A model generated the notes under the pieces. It was not told the origin of the DNA. It saw only the letters and a list, made by a program, of their open reading frames with translations, and made no database searches. DNA of 64,000 nucleotides from Nomia melanderi. Lineage: Eukaryota; Arthropoda; Insecta; Hymenoptera; Halictidae. A program made the translations under genes and the position numbers. Where the stretch lies: the NCBI RefSeq assembly GCF_051020985.1, contig NC_135001.1:20267896-20331895 (forward strand), in the 5' to 3' direction. This document shows, in pieces, positions 13,834 to 24,481 of this stretch (within the stretch, counting starts at the first letter, position 1; every line of letters starts with the position of its first letter).

Positions 13834-14943
13834 CTGTCCCACTGTCTTAAAACTACGATACTACACTTATCAATTTCAACGTGAAATCCACGTAACGTTG
13901 AATTAAAGAAAAATTCAAATCCTGCTTTACGTTCTCATGGCATTACGTATGAGGGCATCGAAAGCTAAACAAACTAAATTTAACAACGAAAATACCTTCA
14001 TCTCCGACTATTTCCCGTGCTTTATTCCTCCATCCCAAATTTCATTACGACCATTCAATACAAGCCATAAATTTCCATCCCGTCTCTTCGGAAAAAAGTC
14101 AAAGAACTCCGCGGCTGAAGAGTTAACAACGCACAGTTACGGCGCCATTAGAATTACAAGAGCGCCGTCGAACGATCAGCATAATCACCGGGGAGAATAA
14201 GAATCGTACGCGAACCGGCTCATAAATTTCCCAGGCATTCGTAGTCGTCCCAGTTCCGCGGCACCAGCCATCGTGACGGCGAGCAACGAGCGTCGAGACG
14301 CGACGCGACGCGAGGCGAGGCGACGCGACTCGCAAGCGTCACCAGTTCCCGCGTCGAATTCCACGAGCGTGCATGCGGGAGTAACGCTATCACGTCGGGA
14401 GACAAGCGTTCCTAACGAAACGGCGCGTCTCCTCGCGACGTCCTTAGGGGTGCGCCGACACGGGGACGTACAGTTCTGTCTCCATCCGCGGGATCGAAAG
14501 TATAAGTCCGCCCGCGGAGTCCTTGACATCACCGAACCGTACGGCTCCCTGTCCGATCCTCGTTCCCGAATTCCCCTCTCGGTTCGCACGAGTGCGTGCA
14601 GCTTCCTCGCGCGACGAACCCGGGATATTTTCGAGGCGGACGCAGGGGGGAATTGGACTCGCAGCGAGGAAAGTGAAGCGTCGTGATACTCGGGGGCGAA
14701 TCATGCTTGTAATTCTCGTGTGCGTGATCGTTCGGCTGGCGGAGTTTCGATTGGTGCGTTTGATGGTTGTATTTGGGAGAAATTGAGGGTCTGAAGAATG
14801 GAGGGCGTGCGGAACTGGAGAAGAAAGGGAGATTGTGCGATACAGCGTTGTGGCACGGAAGAATAGATAGTATAGGGGTTGTCGAAGCTGCGAGTTTTAG
14901 GTATAGGGATTGTTAACGTAGGAATTGTTAAGTATACAGGTCT
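13834..14943. other. Non-coding block with a CpG-dense core
   Basis: The core at about 14.2-14.7 kb is one of the most CpG-dense parts of the window and includes GCGAC/GCGAGG short tandem units at 14294-14331. Frames overlap on both strands there. A TATAAG box-like motif lies near 14510 and a short signal-peptide-like frame starts at 14704; both are discussed as a finding because neither is sufficient for a gene call. Confidence 0.4.
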
Positions 14944-15176
14944 TTGACACGTTAATTGCCACGGATTAACGATGATAGTTCGGAATTGCTCGAGAACAAT
15001 TACAATATGTAAGATGATTGAGCTAAATAAAAATGTTCAATAGCGTAAATGTTTAGATGATAGTTAAGTAAAAATTCTGATGATAAATGATCAATAATTG
15101 TTTCTATTTACGTTTACTACGATGGGATAAGCAACATATGAAACTCAGAAGATTCTCATGACAGTCAACGTATTAA
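14944..15176 (+). mobile_element. Family O TTAA-type element, copy 1
   Basis: The left end TTGACACGTTAATTGCCACG and the right end CATGACAGTCAACGTATTAA are imperfect inverted repeats of each other. The interior resembles 20446-20613 in reverse ('gtaagat.a.tga', 'tgatcaataattg'). The final TTAA is also the first TTAA of the family A element that follows, so the two elements abut and share one target tetranucleotide. No coding capacity. Confidence 0.6.
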
Positions 15177-15411
15177 CCCTTTGCACTCGGAAGTTTCTCA
15201 GTAGAAATATTTGAACATTGATGAGATAAAGACGACATTGTTTGAAACTAATTTAACGATAATTCACAGATAAATTAAGCAACAGAGCTATTTTATTTAA
15301 ATATTTCACATTGCAATACAAAGTTTAATTTAAAGTAGTAAATATTCAACTTCATAGTTTTGCTGTTTCAAATCAAGTGGTGAGAGTCACCTTTCGAGTG
15401 CAAAGGGTTCA
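15173..15411 (+). mobile_element. Family A TTAA element, reference copy
   Basis: A 239 bp element. The left end TTAACCCTTTGCACTCGGAAG is inverted at the right end, where CTTTCGAGTGCAAAGGGTTC closes the element, giving about 15 paired terminal bases (the right flank reads TTCA instead of TTAA). It is AT-rich, with no frame. The TTAA flank and CCCTTTG terminus are the pattern of piggyBac-type non-autonomous elements; no transposase is encoded in the window. Other copies lie at 11.5, 18.0, 24.3, 52.5, 54.4 and 56.4 kb. Confidence 0.85.
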
Positions 15412-16017
15412 TAGTCGAATCAATCTGCGGGAAACTGTAAGTTAAAGAGCCAATTGATCTTTTAGTGTTGCAATAAATTCCAAGAATTCCAGTGAATACA
15501 TTTGGAAATATTTATAAAAGACTGTAAAGCTGCTTCTAAATCATTTTGAGCTGCAGGAAAGGGAAACGAATTCTGGTTTGCCAGAGAAATTCCACGCTGA
15601 TTCATCGTAAACCGATTTCCATTCCCATGAACAGCGCAATTCAATTTTTTACTTACATATATCTTGAATGTTGTTGAACGACATGACGCACCGTACTCTG
15701 TGCCTCCTATCCTTAATGCCAAGACCGCCGGGGAACCCAGCCAAACGCGAAGATCGTTGCGCCAGTTAAAGTGCGGAATCTTGTTGCTCGTCACACGCTA
15801 ATGCTTAACACCGTACCCTGACAATTTAATGCTCAACCGATACATATTCTCGATGAACAAGAACCAACCGGCGAATCCGTTTTCCAGGATCTCTACAGTG
15901 TGTATGGAAACTCATATTTTTCCTGCCAATCATAGTCGAATACTTTCCTCGCCTCGTAAAACACAATTTTTTAGTAAAATCGTTCAAATGAATTCAATTC
16001 GAGTTAACGAAAAAGGT
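15412..16017. other. Non-coding spacer
   Basis: AT-rich to mixed sequence between family A and repeat G. A 110-codon minus-strand frame covers much of it but overlaps no recognisable domain and has no start context or splice structure that I can support. Confidence 0.35.
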
Positions 16018-16430
16018 TATATAGTGTTACTATCTAGGAATAAATATTTGTATTTAATAAAATATGGAAACAACACGGACAACACGTAAAAAGTACAACT
16101 CAATGAAACACTATTTCCTATGCAATCGTGTACTCTAAATCGAGTGTGACAAAACAAACGGATGGAATTACATTCCGAAACACTAAATTTAGAAAATTCG
16201 TGATCTGCTGAATCTTTTAAGTAGGAAACTAAATCAGATACCGAACTTTTGAGTATAGTAAACTAAGAAGACCACGTACTAGTCGTTGATTTCTTATATA
16301 ATTAAACTCTCTGATTACGCCGTTCGATATGCACACGTAATATAGGTATTAGGATGACGCTTGCTGTCAAAGGGTTAATCTAGAGATCATTGTCCATTGT
16401 TTCAGTAGCATATGTATAGTGTTACTATAT
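16018..16430 (+). repeat. Dispersed repeat G, copy 1
   Basis: The core of about 385 bp (16041-16425) matches 41232-41617 with roughly ten visible substitutions, the closest pair of long repeats in the window. The left edge has a shortened form of the tatagtgttactat...ggaataaata terminal module seen in copy 2, and the right edge ends just after tatagtgttactatatag. It encodes no recognisable protein and lacks inverted ends. Possible identities are a short LTR-like (TRIM-type) element or a unit of a dispersed tandem repeat. Confidence 0.85.
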
Positions 16431-18048
16431 AGAGCATTCCGCGTCGTTATTCCTGGATCCGGCGTAAGGGCGTCCCATCATCGCGCCTTCAATTATCGTC
16501 TCGTTTGATCTCCGAACCGAAAGATCAGGTCTGCGTTCCGCGTCGCGCGCTTTGTTTGCGACGGCGATTTACCTGGATGAAACGTCGCGAAAGACGACTC
16601 GTTACGTTAATCCGCCGCCGCGAATTCGATGTTTCCAATCGAGTTCCTTTGAAGTCGCTCTTTGATCTCCAGTCGAAGAACCGGTACAATTTGGCTTCGT
16701 CTGGCGGTTATTTCGAGTTCGTTCGCACGGTTTCGAAGAGCAGCCGTAGATTATGAGACCGGTAAGCATCGATCAGCGATCCCAGATGATATTGTTCCTC
16801 GACGAATTAGTGGCGGCCGAGTCGAGCATTATCATAACAGTACGCAATCGGTATTTGTCGATTATGAACCCTTACACCGGGCCAGCTTATTGGCCGATAG
16901 GGGCAAGTAACCCTATTGCTGGCCGAATTGCTGGGTAATACGGATATTAATCGATTGCGTTTAGTACGTGTTCATGATCGCGTTAATGGCCACGAATAAT
17001 GCAGCTGTATCGCGTGACATCTGTTCTGTTTGGTCCGCTCTCGTTCCCTCGTTTCCCAGAACCCGTGATTCCTTCGGCCCGCCGAAAATACGGGATCTCA
17101 CAATCGATCATCTCCTTTAACCGTTTCCACAGATTTTCTGCGTCGTTCGACTTCTCGACTTTCAAAGTTCTCTTTGAGTCTCCAGCGAAACTCGCGCGTC
17201 TCAGATAAAGACAATCGATATATCTAAAGAAATTGATAAGTAAATACAACAATCAAATTCTTCGCCTTTAAATGTTCAATCGAAATCCCAACGTTGAAAT
17301 TATCAACTAAGTCTCTAAGTCTCGAAAGTATCACTTAAGTCTCTAAAAAGCTCTATTCATTTCCGATAAAAACAATCAAGAAACCGATATGAATCTCCTT
17401 CATCCTCTAGATATTTTCCTATTCACATTCAGCTCCAGATGTCACCTTATTCTCATGCGACTGTCGATATCCTTCTAACTGAAATTAACTTGATCGCCAA
17501 AATCCTGACGAAAGTTCATCAGAACTGTGGAGGCAGTTCTAGCTCTCTCCGCCAACAGAGGTCCAACACGCCCTAGGCCTTTCCCAGTCCTAGTCAGTTC
17601 CGTGTAAACTTGTATATAAGTATCTACTAAACCTCTTCCACTCGTCCCGGCGTCTAAGGCACACGTCTACTAGGATGCTTCACTGACGAGTCCACTAATA
17701 AACCCCGGACGAAACGCCTCATTTCCTCTGTCCTAAACTTTTCTTAGTCTATCCTTTATAGTAAATCCTAGACCGCTTCATAACTTTATCAAATCATAGC
17801 AAACTATCTCGGAACAGCTTCCCGACGCGTAGGAGGTCGCACATCCACTGCAGGACGTAACGAAAATTGTCCGCATAATATAGGATCGTGGGACGCGACC
17901 TTCGTTTCCTTTGTTTCGACAAAGGCGAAGTGTTGGCACTATCGCTAATTAAAGCGGTCGTGAATTTTCGCGAAGCCGTTTTCCGACCGCCGTCCGCCGA
18001 TCTCAATCGAGTCGGCCGCTTTTGAATCGGCCCATGCACGCCGACGTT
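16431..18048. other. Non-coding block
   Basis: CpG-rich at 16.4-17.0 kb and AT-richer at 17.2-17.8 kb. Short frames overlap without supporting features. No repeat copies were recognised. The stretch ends at the family A element. Confidence 0.4.
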
Positions 18049-18506
18049 TTAACCCTTTGCACTCGGATGTTTCTTACTAGAAATATTTACCGTGTCTTTA
18101 CGAGGCGAAGACGATGTTCTTTGAGACCAATTCGAAGAGAAATCACCAGTATGTTGAGGAACAAAGCTGGTTTGTTCCAATGTTTCACGTATCATTATAC
18201 AAAGTTTAACATTAACCCCTTGGCGTACTATTTACTTTCGCCACTAAGCTCATGTACCATTTTACTATCGACAATTTGGAAGAAATGCAACAAAGTTGTC
18301 CACCCTACTTCAAGTGGAAGTTTCATTTGAAGATAATACAATGATAATAGCAAAATAATTGTTTGCTTTCGTGGGTAATGAATAACATCGATTGTTGTTA
18401 AATCTAGAAATCTTCATCGCGAGCCTCACTCGTCATTGTACGGCAAGGGGTTAAATATCACATTCTATAATTACACTGGTCAAATCAAGTGGTGACTGAG
18501 AGTCAG
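18049..18506 (+). mobile_element. Family A element split by a family B insertion
   Basis: The left part (18049-18211) starts TTAACCCTTTGCACTCGGATG and follows the 15.2 kb copy through 'tttcacgtatcattatacaaagttta'. The right part (18455-18506) resumes with 'aaatcaagtggtgactgagagtca', the sequence found near the right end of other A copies. The last terminal bases are missing. The break occurs exactly at TTAA, where family B is inserted, so A is the older host element. Confidence 0.85.
18212..18454 (+). mobile_element. Family B TTAA element nested in family A
   Basis: It is bounded by TTAA on both sides. The left terminus CCCCTTGGCGTAC is inverted at the right as GTACGGCAAGGGG (one mismatch). 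Two further copies lie at 37194-37420 (opposite orientation) and 53781-54003. The interior is AT-rich with no frame. The flanking A sequence is continuous once B and one TTAA are removed, which is direct evidence of insertion with TTAA duplication. Confidence 0.9.
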
Positions 18507-20146
18507 AAGAAACAGACTTCCACGGGAAGAATTTCATTCCGCGATGGGCAGGCCGACCGAAAACCGAATCGCAATTAACCGCAGCGACTTAGGCGGCGCG
18601 GCGCGGTGCGGCGCGACGCGGGAAACGGGAGGCGCGCGGATTAGCCGAGATTAATTCGGCGAAAGGTAATTCGATCGTGAACAAGCTCGCCAATCCGCGA
18701 ACAGGATGAAACCCGGGAAAAAAGCCCGGACGAGGCGTGAACGCGGGCAAATTTAATTTCATGTCGGAAAATAAAACGGGCGCGACGCGTGCGTGAATGT
18801 AATTGCAAATAATACGTGCGGCTGGATACGCGGGCGGCCGGTTGTAAATTTACAGTCGGCGCGGCGATCTGAAATTATTTACCGATGCGCCGGTTAATAT
18901 TCCCTCCGTTTAAAAGGCCGATATTTACAGTCCCGACTACGGCCGAGGCTAGCTGCGTCGGCCGTTGAACGGTTCGGCTGTTCGATGAGCCGTGATGCGT
19001 GCTTCGGTTATTAGAAATTAATGCAGATCGTTTCCGGGATCGTAGTGCGTCCTAAAAGCAGATTAGAAGATAAATAATGCCGAACGTATTTAGGAATTTA
19101 TCTGCGTCGCGGCTCGTTTGCTGCGTAATGTCAATGCGAATACAAACGAGTCGCGACGTGCAGTTTCTATTACAAATTAAACGTTCGACATCGTAGCAGG
19201 TGCATTCAAAAATAGTTTAATAGGCTAAGTAATGCTTAACAGATGTAGAAACTCACTCGCGTCGAGATTCTTCTTTCGATGAACAAAAATGGCGTAAAGG
19301 CGATTAGGGAGGGGTTGGAAACCTAGTTTCCGCTGGAACTCGACGTTGCCCCGTCGAACCTTTCCACGGTGCACACTGTCCTCGAATCGGAAGCTGTTCG
19401 AGAACTGTCAGGCCGTAACAAAATTAGGAAAGTTTCGTAACGCGGCCGTAATCAGCCGTACACGTAATTGCTTAATTTTTGCGCGACGTCATTCGCATCG
19501 GTAATGCCCGGCGTTGGAGCGGCGGGGATTGCTACTTTTGCGGCCGGCTCGTTACGTATTCCCGCTGCCGCAAATCTCGAGGCTCGGCCCGTAACCGTGA
19601 TAATAACAATAATAGTTGACTCGGCCATTAAGACCGACCGTATTAACCGGATACGAGGTCCGCGCGCGTGTAATCCAAAGTGCGACCGTTGCCGTACTTG
19701 TACGTCAGGAAGGGTTAGAGCCGAGCTGCCCCTTCGAGATTTGGTTCCAACGCGGAGGCGCGATAGGGAACCTGTTTCACCGATATATGCGGAAACGATA
19801 CATGTCGGAATCCACTGCTATCGAACGTTCGGGAATTCATTGATTCCGCCGAGAATCGGAATACTTTCAAGTATTGTGTACTTAACGCGTTCATTGTCGT
19901 GAGAATTTCAATCTTTCTACTTATCGATTACTCCTCCGTGGAACAGATGAATGGAAACGGTTACTCAATATTTCGTATCGCGACGCATACATTACACTGT
20001 TCTCTAATTACTTACGTTACTAAATATTGTAGTGTTGGGCATAGCGGACGACGTCCGAGCAGATTGCCGAAATCGGCGCTGCGTACTCTGTCGGGGGCCA
20101 ACGAGACACGCGGTGTTTAGAAAGTGAAACGCACGTGCGGATGCTG
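18507..20146. other. CpG-rich non-coding block
   Basis: CpG-dense sequence, including GGCGC/GCGAC-type short units near 18595-18622. The longest frame (144 codons, 19468-19902, plus) is overlapped by another plus-strand frame and shows no recognisable domain. No repeat copies were seen. Confidence 0.4.
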
Positions 20147-20378
20147 AGAACACGTTCACTGCCATGAGAATTTTAGGCATTCTATACAATATTCCTTATT
20201 CTTTTATAACAATGACAAATCTTGTAACCCATTCACTGTTAGCAGAAATGTGTGATTTCATTTGTACTTTCAATTTATTTTGCTTTATATTACGATATAT
20301 TTCAGATACAACCAATATTGTACCAAACTGGCAATCTCTTGCTACGAGTATATTCGTGACTGGTAGTGATTGGGTTAA
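20147..20378 (+). mobile_element. Family F TTAA element, copy 1
   Basis: It matches 28015-28234 at roughly nine bases in ten over its whole length. The right end reads TGATTGGGTTAA; the left end, CACGTTCACTGCCA, is the imperfect inverted counterpart of the right end of copy 2 (TGGCGGTGAATGGGTTAA). Frames in both copies give similar peptides only because the element is repeated; the start and end of the frames differ. An internal CCCATTCACTG motif repeats the terminal sequence. Confidence 0.85.
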
Positions 20379-20445
20379 AAAGGAAAGCTTCTCGATCGCG
20401 AGCTCAGTCAAAGTTGAACACTAATCGCGTCCGGTCCAAGACCAA

Positions 20446-20613
20446 CACGATCATCGTTTGTAATAAACTAAGTAACTATCATATTTTATCGTACAATAAT
20501 TATCAATCATTATTATCTTAGAATATTTATACTCAACGTCAGTTATCTTACAAACTGTAAATCTCAAGAACCTCATAAGGACCGATCATCGCCGACTGTG
20601 GTCAACGTGTTAA
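20446..20613 (-). mobile_element. Family O TTAA-type element, partial copy 2
   Basis: Read on the minus strand it starts TTAACACGTTGACCACAGTC and follows the 14.9 kb O copy through 'gatgatcgg', 'ttgagatttac' and 'tgataattattg', with many substitutions. The far end is not recognisable, so this is a decayed or truncated copy. Confidence 0.5.
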
Positions 20614-22683
20614 AAATAACATTCAACCCTTTCGCGTAACCTAGTACAGGGTATTATTTTATTTTTTGATATCTGTAATGCACGAGTGCACTGGTAATTA
20701 GCGGAAATTTAAAGAATCCGCGCATGTGCGACAAAACAACAGCGGGAAGATAGAAATCGGCGTCGCGTTCGGAGTTCAGTGATGCAATTCTGCGGGCGTG
20801 CTTTGGCGGCAGCAAATTGATACAGAAATGTAAGTAATTGCTTGCCGCGGTGCACGTCGTTTCGGTAGCCGGCGTGATCGTCGAAATTACAGGAATTAGC
20901 AGCGCAATCAAATTAATATTGAAGGCCAGCCATTCAGGCGAAATTGAAATATCACATAATATCGGCCACTCGACTAAATTGTTCATTTTCTGGGAGCACG
21001 CCTGCGTCCCGGCCATTATTAATTTATTTCTATCGGCCGATTGACTCGATCATCCGCAGAAGCGCGATAGAAATCAGTGCCCCGTATTATTATTATCCAG
21101 CGAGTGTATTCCCCATATATTCCGATTCATTGCGCCCGAGAACGTACCACTGCGCGATTTAAATTTCCAACTTCTATTCCCGAACAAAACCGTTTTCTAA
21201 TTCCACCTGAAATAACGGTGAAATCCGCTTCGCCGATTTACCCGAGCATCGGTGTTCCGCGATAAATATTCGCCCCTCGAAAAATGCCCTGAATACGAGC
21301 GGAGCCGTCGGAAACCCTTCCCCCGTGGCATCTTCGCGTTTATCGAAATCCGGCGAATCGGGTCCCGGCATAATTCCCCGCCTGAAATTTCATCGTCCCC
21401 GTGAAATCTGCAAGCGATGGCGTTATTCCTGAGCCCCGGTGTCCCGCAGCGCCGAGGCGGCCATTCGCCCCCCTCCCTGTACGCTCGTACGAGCACGCGC
21501 GTCGTGGTTGATTCCATTATGCAAAAATATGATAATTCCGGGGGACCGAGTAGTCGTCCAGATAAATGTCCTGCCAAGTCCCTCTGATCAATCCGGCCGA
21601 ACCCTGGAAACCCTCTCGAGCCAGCCCGGCCGCAGCCGAACGGCCCGGTAATATATTTCTTACGCCGGCCGGGAGACTAAGTACGTCTTCGGGCCGGAGC
21701 TGCATCTCCTTTGTAACTGTCCCCTCGAACGCGCTCTCGTCGAACATTAGCGGGCCGAATTTATCGCGCGACAACTGGCCAACTGCTGTCACGTGGCCGG
21801 TTAAATGGCGTCGATATTTTCCCCGGCCGGCCGCGCCGGAATTCCCGGAAAATTACCGGGCGCAAAAGTCGCCGCGCGAAGAAACGGTTAAACTCCGGGG
21901 ACGGGCGTCCCCGAGCCGGCGATTAATCAGTCAACCGACCCGACGCCGCCGCGTTCATTCTCGGTGCCCGGACTCGGGGATCGGATGCATTCTTCGCCGG
22001 ATTCTGATACAGAATTCCGCGGAGCAAAGTAACCGCGTCAATATTAAACCGAGCCGCTTTTGCGAACGGGATCAATGAACACCTGGAATTTTGCAGGGTT
22101 TTCATCCTCGGGGTTCCCCGGGCCCATATTGAAACGGAGTTCGGTCGTGCGCCCCTTTATTACTGAATATAAGAGAATTCCTGCGAGCAAAAATTTGGGT
22201 ATTAAGCCGCCGCGGCGCACCTCGAAACATCCGGGCCGGATGTATTGCGGGATGCGCTACTGATTTTATGGAGGATGCCTGAATGAACCGATGCTTCGAT
22301 CGATTTGTACATTGAGCTTCAGATTTCGGTGCATGCGGAGAGCGTTGAGTGTCTGGTTAATATTGGCTTTGAATGGGAACGTTTCTAGCGGACTTATTCT
22401 TTATTGCACTACTGAAAATGCAACGTTGTGTTCTTTTCTACCCTCTGGTGTTTCTTTTAGTTAGGATCGTTGACTTTTTTCTCCCTTTCCCTGTCGTTCC
22501 TCTTCGCTGAGCTACTCAATTTCCTGTTCCTTTCAATCGCACCTCGTACGCTTATTTTTGTCTGTGTTATTGTTATTATTATTGAAGTCTACTTTATAGA
22601 GAATGCATGAATAGAAATTTCAATCGATCTAATAGCTTCCTTTGATATTTTCATTGCAGTTTGTATAATATCAGCTTCTGCTG
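20614..22683. other. CpG-rich non-coding block
   Basis: CpG-rich from about 20.7 to 22.3 kb, then AT-richer. Frames of 120-170 codons at 21.2-22.1 kb overlap on both strands and show no domain. At 22.37-22.42 kb a short stretch (gcggacttattctttattgc...actactgaaaat) resembles the first bases of repeat H, about 310 bp upstream of it, and may be a fragment. Confidence 0.4.
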
Positions 22684-22994
22684 GAAACAACGTAGGTCGG
22701 ACTTATTCTTAGTTATACTACTGAAACTAGATTCCATCCAACATATTGTGGGATTGTAAGGTTTTAGCGAGAACAGGCACAGGTGGATTTGTATTTTTAT
22801 TTAAATGTAACTGGCTAGAGTTAAATTAAACTATGTATCTTAATATATTCTACGCAATACTATGTTGTTCCACGCTGGTCTATTCTCATCTACTATTCTA
22901 GACTCTCAAACTACACTGCTCCACGCTATTCCACTCTGTCCTGCTCCTCTCAACTCGCGAAACTACACTCCGCTAAAAAGGTCTTGCAATCCTC

Positions 22995-23429
22995 TTAACT
23001 AGTCATCGTAAAGCTCGACATGATACTAATTCTTTCATGAATTCTTTATCTTTTCACATAAACATGTAATTCTTCTTTGTTTCGCTTTGATCTTCCATTA
23101 AAATATACTCTACGTGCATTCGCCCTACGTTCGACGAGCAGACGCTCAATTTTTTTATTTTATTGCGCGCAGAACGAGAGGTTTCCAACTAAATTCCACA
23201 GTTAACCTCTTAGGCGCGACGCGCCACTATAGTACGCCGCTACCAGTATATCATAGATCATACCCAATTGTATTACTAATTATTAAAGTAAATTGTTAAA
23301 GTTAAATTACGTGTATCATATCTTTAAGAAAAATTATAATTTGATCATCAAAAACTTCATTCCAATGTACTCGCGTAGAGAAACAGCGCCGCGCAAAATT
23401 CAGCCGTGCCTAAGAGGTTAACCGGTTAA
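22995..23429 (+). mobile_element. Family I TTAA element split by family J
   Basis: It starts at TTAACTAGTCATCG and ends, after the J insertion, at CCGGTTAA. It corresponds to 48179-48400 (no J) and to the shorter complete copy at 60578-60760. Relative to the complete copy, the H-linked copies lack about 25 bp just inside the left terminus ('agctgtgtttgacgagtata'), so this deletion predates the duplication of H. Confidence 0.8.
23202..23421 (+). mobile_element. Family J TTAA element inserted into I/H
   Basis: A 220 bp element including both TTAA. The left terminus CCTCTTAGGCGCG is inverted at the right as CGTGCCTAAGAGG (one mismatch). The paralogous I/H copy at 48382-48400 reads cacagTTAActggttaa across the same point, and here the site reads cacagTTAA-J-TTAAccggttaa: a clean empty/filled comparison showing TTAA duplication. 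It is the only copy of J that I recognise in the window. Confidence 0.92.
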
Positions 23430-23459
23430 ATACTAATCCCGTCGACACGGGGCATGATT

Positions 23460-24312
23460 CTGCAGGCCACCATCGGCCGCCTGCGAACCATCTGAGTTCA
23501 AGTGGTCTGTTCGCAACGGTCCGAGTATACCTGCGGTATCCGGCCTTACGCGTCGCACCTCACGCTATCTACACAAAATGAAGCTGTAACTCGATCTATA
23601 CAGCTACTTCCTCATTTACCCTAAATCGAGAGAAGCATATTCTGTTTCCACGCGGTGAACGCATCAATTTTTGGCTCGACAACTTGTTAGCGTAACAATT
23701 AACCGCCCCGCCATCCGAAACGAGAGGTCGAAAAAGTAAACAACAGAGTAAGTTCACGACACAGGCAGAAACCCGTGGCGACACCGGCGCGCTTGTCAAT
23801 CGCGGAGTTGGAAACTTTGAGAATTGTACCCGGAATTTCCGGGGCACGCAACAGACAAAGGTGCAACCCGGCCCGGCTGAAACTATTACCGCACTTGATG
23901 CAGCGCGTTCAACTGTCTTCCGAGCGGAGCGACATCGCGCATAAAACGGCGCGCCGCGGCACGACCGAAATATTTCGCGGGGGCGAATATTAACGAGAGC
24001 ACACACGCCGCTCGCATGCAAACGAGCCCGCAAACACTCGGGCAAACAAGACGCATGAGCCAGCTTGTGTGTAAGTATGTATAAATTGCACGCTGCGCTG
24101 CGTTGACACTGATTTTCGGTTGATTTAGGGAAGGTTCGCGTGGAAACGTTGTTTTCTATCATTCTTCCTCTGAGTGACCAGTCATTGCCCCAGGCCTTCG
24201 TCAAATCAAAAATTTAAGGTTCTTTGTTCGAAGTTTTTTCAAATGGCGTATTTTATTCGAGAAAAGAGCTTGAAATATCAATACGCTCGAATCATTTATA
24301 TTGTCGATGGAG
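23460..24312. other. Non-coding block with a 202-codon minus-strand frame, not called
   Basis: A minus-strand frame at 23596-24204 is fairly long. Its translation is cysteine-, arginine- and serine-rich without a recognisable domain, and a plus-strand frame (23775-23993) overlaps it. The underlying DNA is CpG-rich, which lengthens chance frames. No splice or promoter structure supports it. Confidence 0.35.
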
Positions 24313-24481
24313 AATCCCTTTGCATTCGGAAGCTGACTCTGTCACCATTTGAAACATGGAAATGAAGTAGCTATGTTACTTAGTTTATATGTTTTCTCAT
24401 TAGTTTCAAAGAATGCCGTCCATATCTCATTGGAGAACGTTGAATACATCTAACGAAGAACTTTCGAGTACAAAGGGTTGT
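24313..24481 (-). mobile_element. Family A TTAA element, diverged copy
   Basis: In reverse orientation relative to 15.2 kb: it starts with ccctttgcattcggaagctgactct, and ends tttcgagtacaaagggttg, where both TTAA sites have mutated. The interior keeps 'tttctcattagtttcaaa' and 'gtccatatctcattggaga'. It is shorter than other copies and clearly decayed. Confidence 0.7.

Larger units (their letters stand above)
22684..23459 (+). repeat. Dispersed repeat H, copy 1 (with nested I and J)
   Basis: It matches 47868-48430 from 'acgtaggtcggacttattct' through 'ggcatg', at about nine bases in ten, apart from the 220 bp family J insertion present only here. The 5' part (22684-22994) is unique to H; the rest is family I. 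H has pyrimidine-rich stretches (ccacgct, ctctcaactcgcg) and no protein frame. Its class is unknown. Confidence 0.9.

Noticed and set aside
20164..20424. Peptide (FNLFCFILRYIS...NWQSLATS) shared with the frame at 28116-28367, suggesting a gene family
   Set aside because: Both frames lie inside copies of family F; the DNA is repeated, start and end of the frames differ, and there is no independent coding signal.
23596..24204. 202-codon minus-strand frame
   Set aside because: Cys/Arg/Ser-rich with no domain recognised and an overlapping opposite-strand frame; chance openness in CpG-rich DNA is the simpler explanation.
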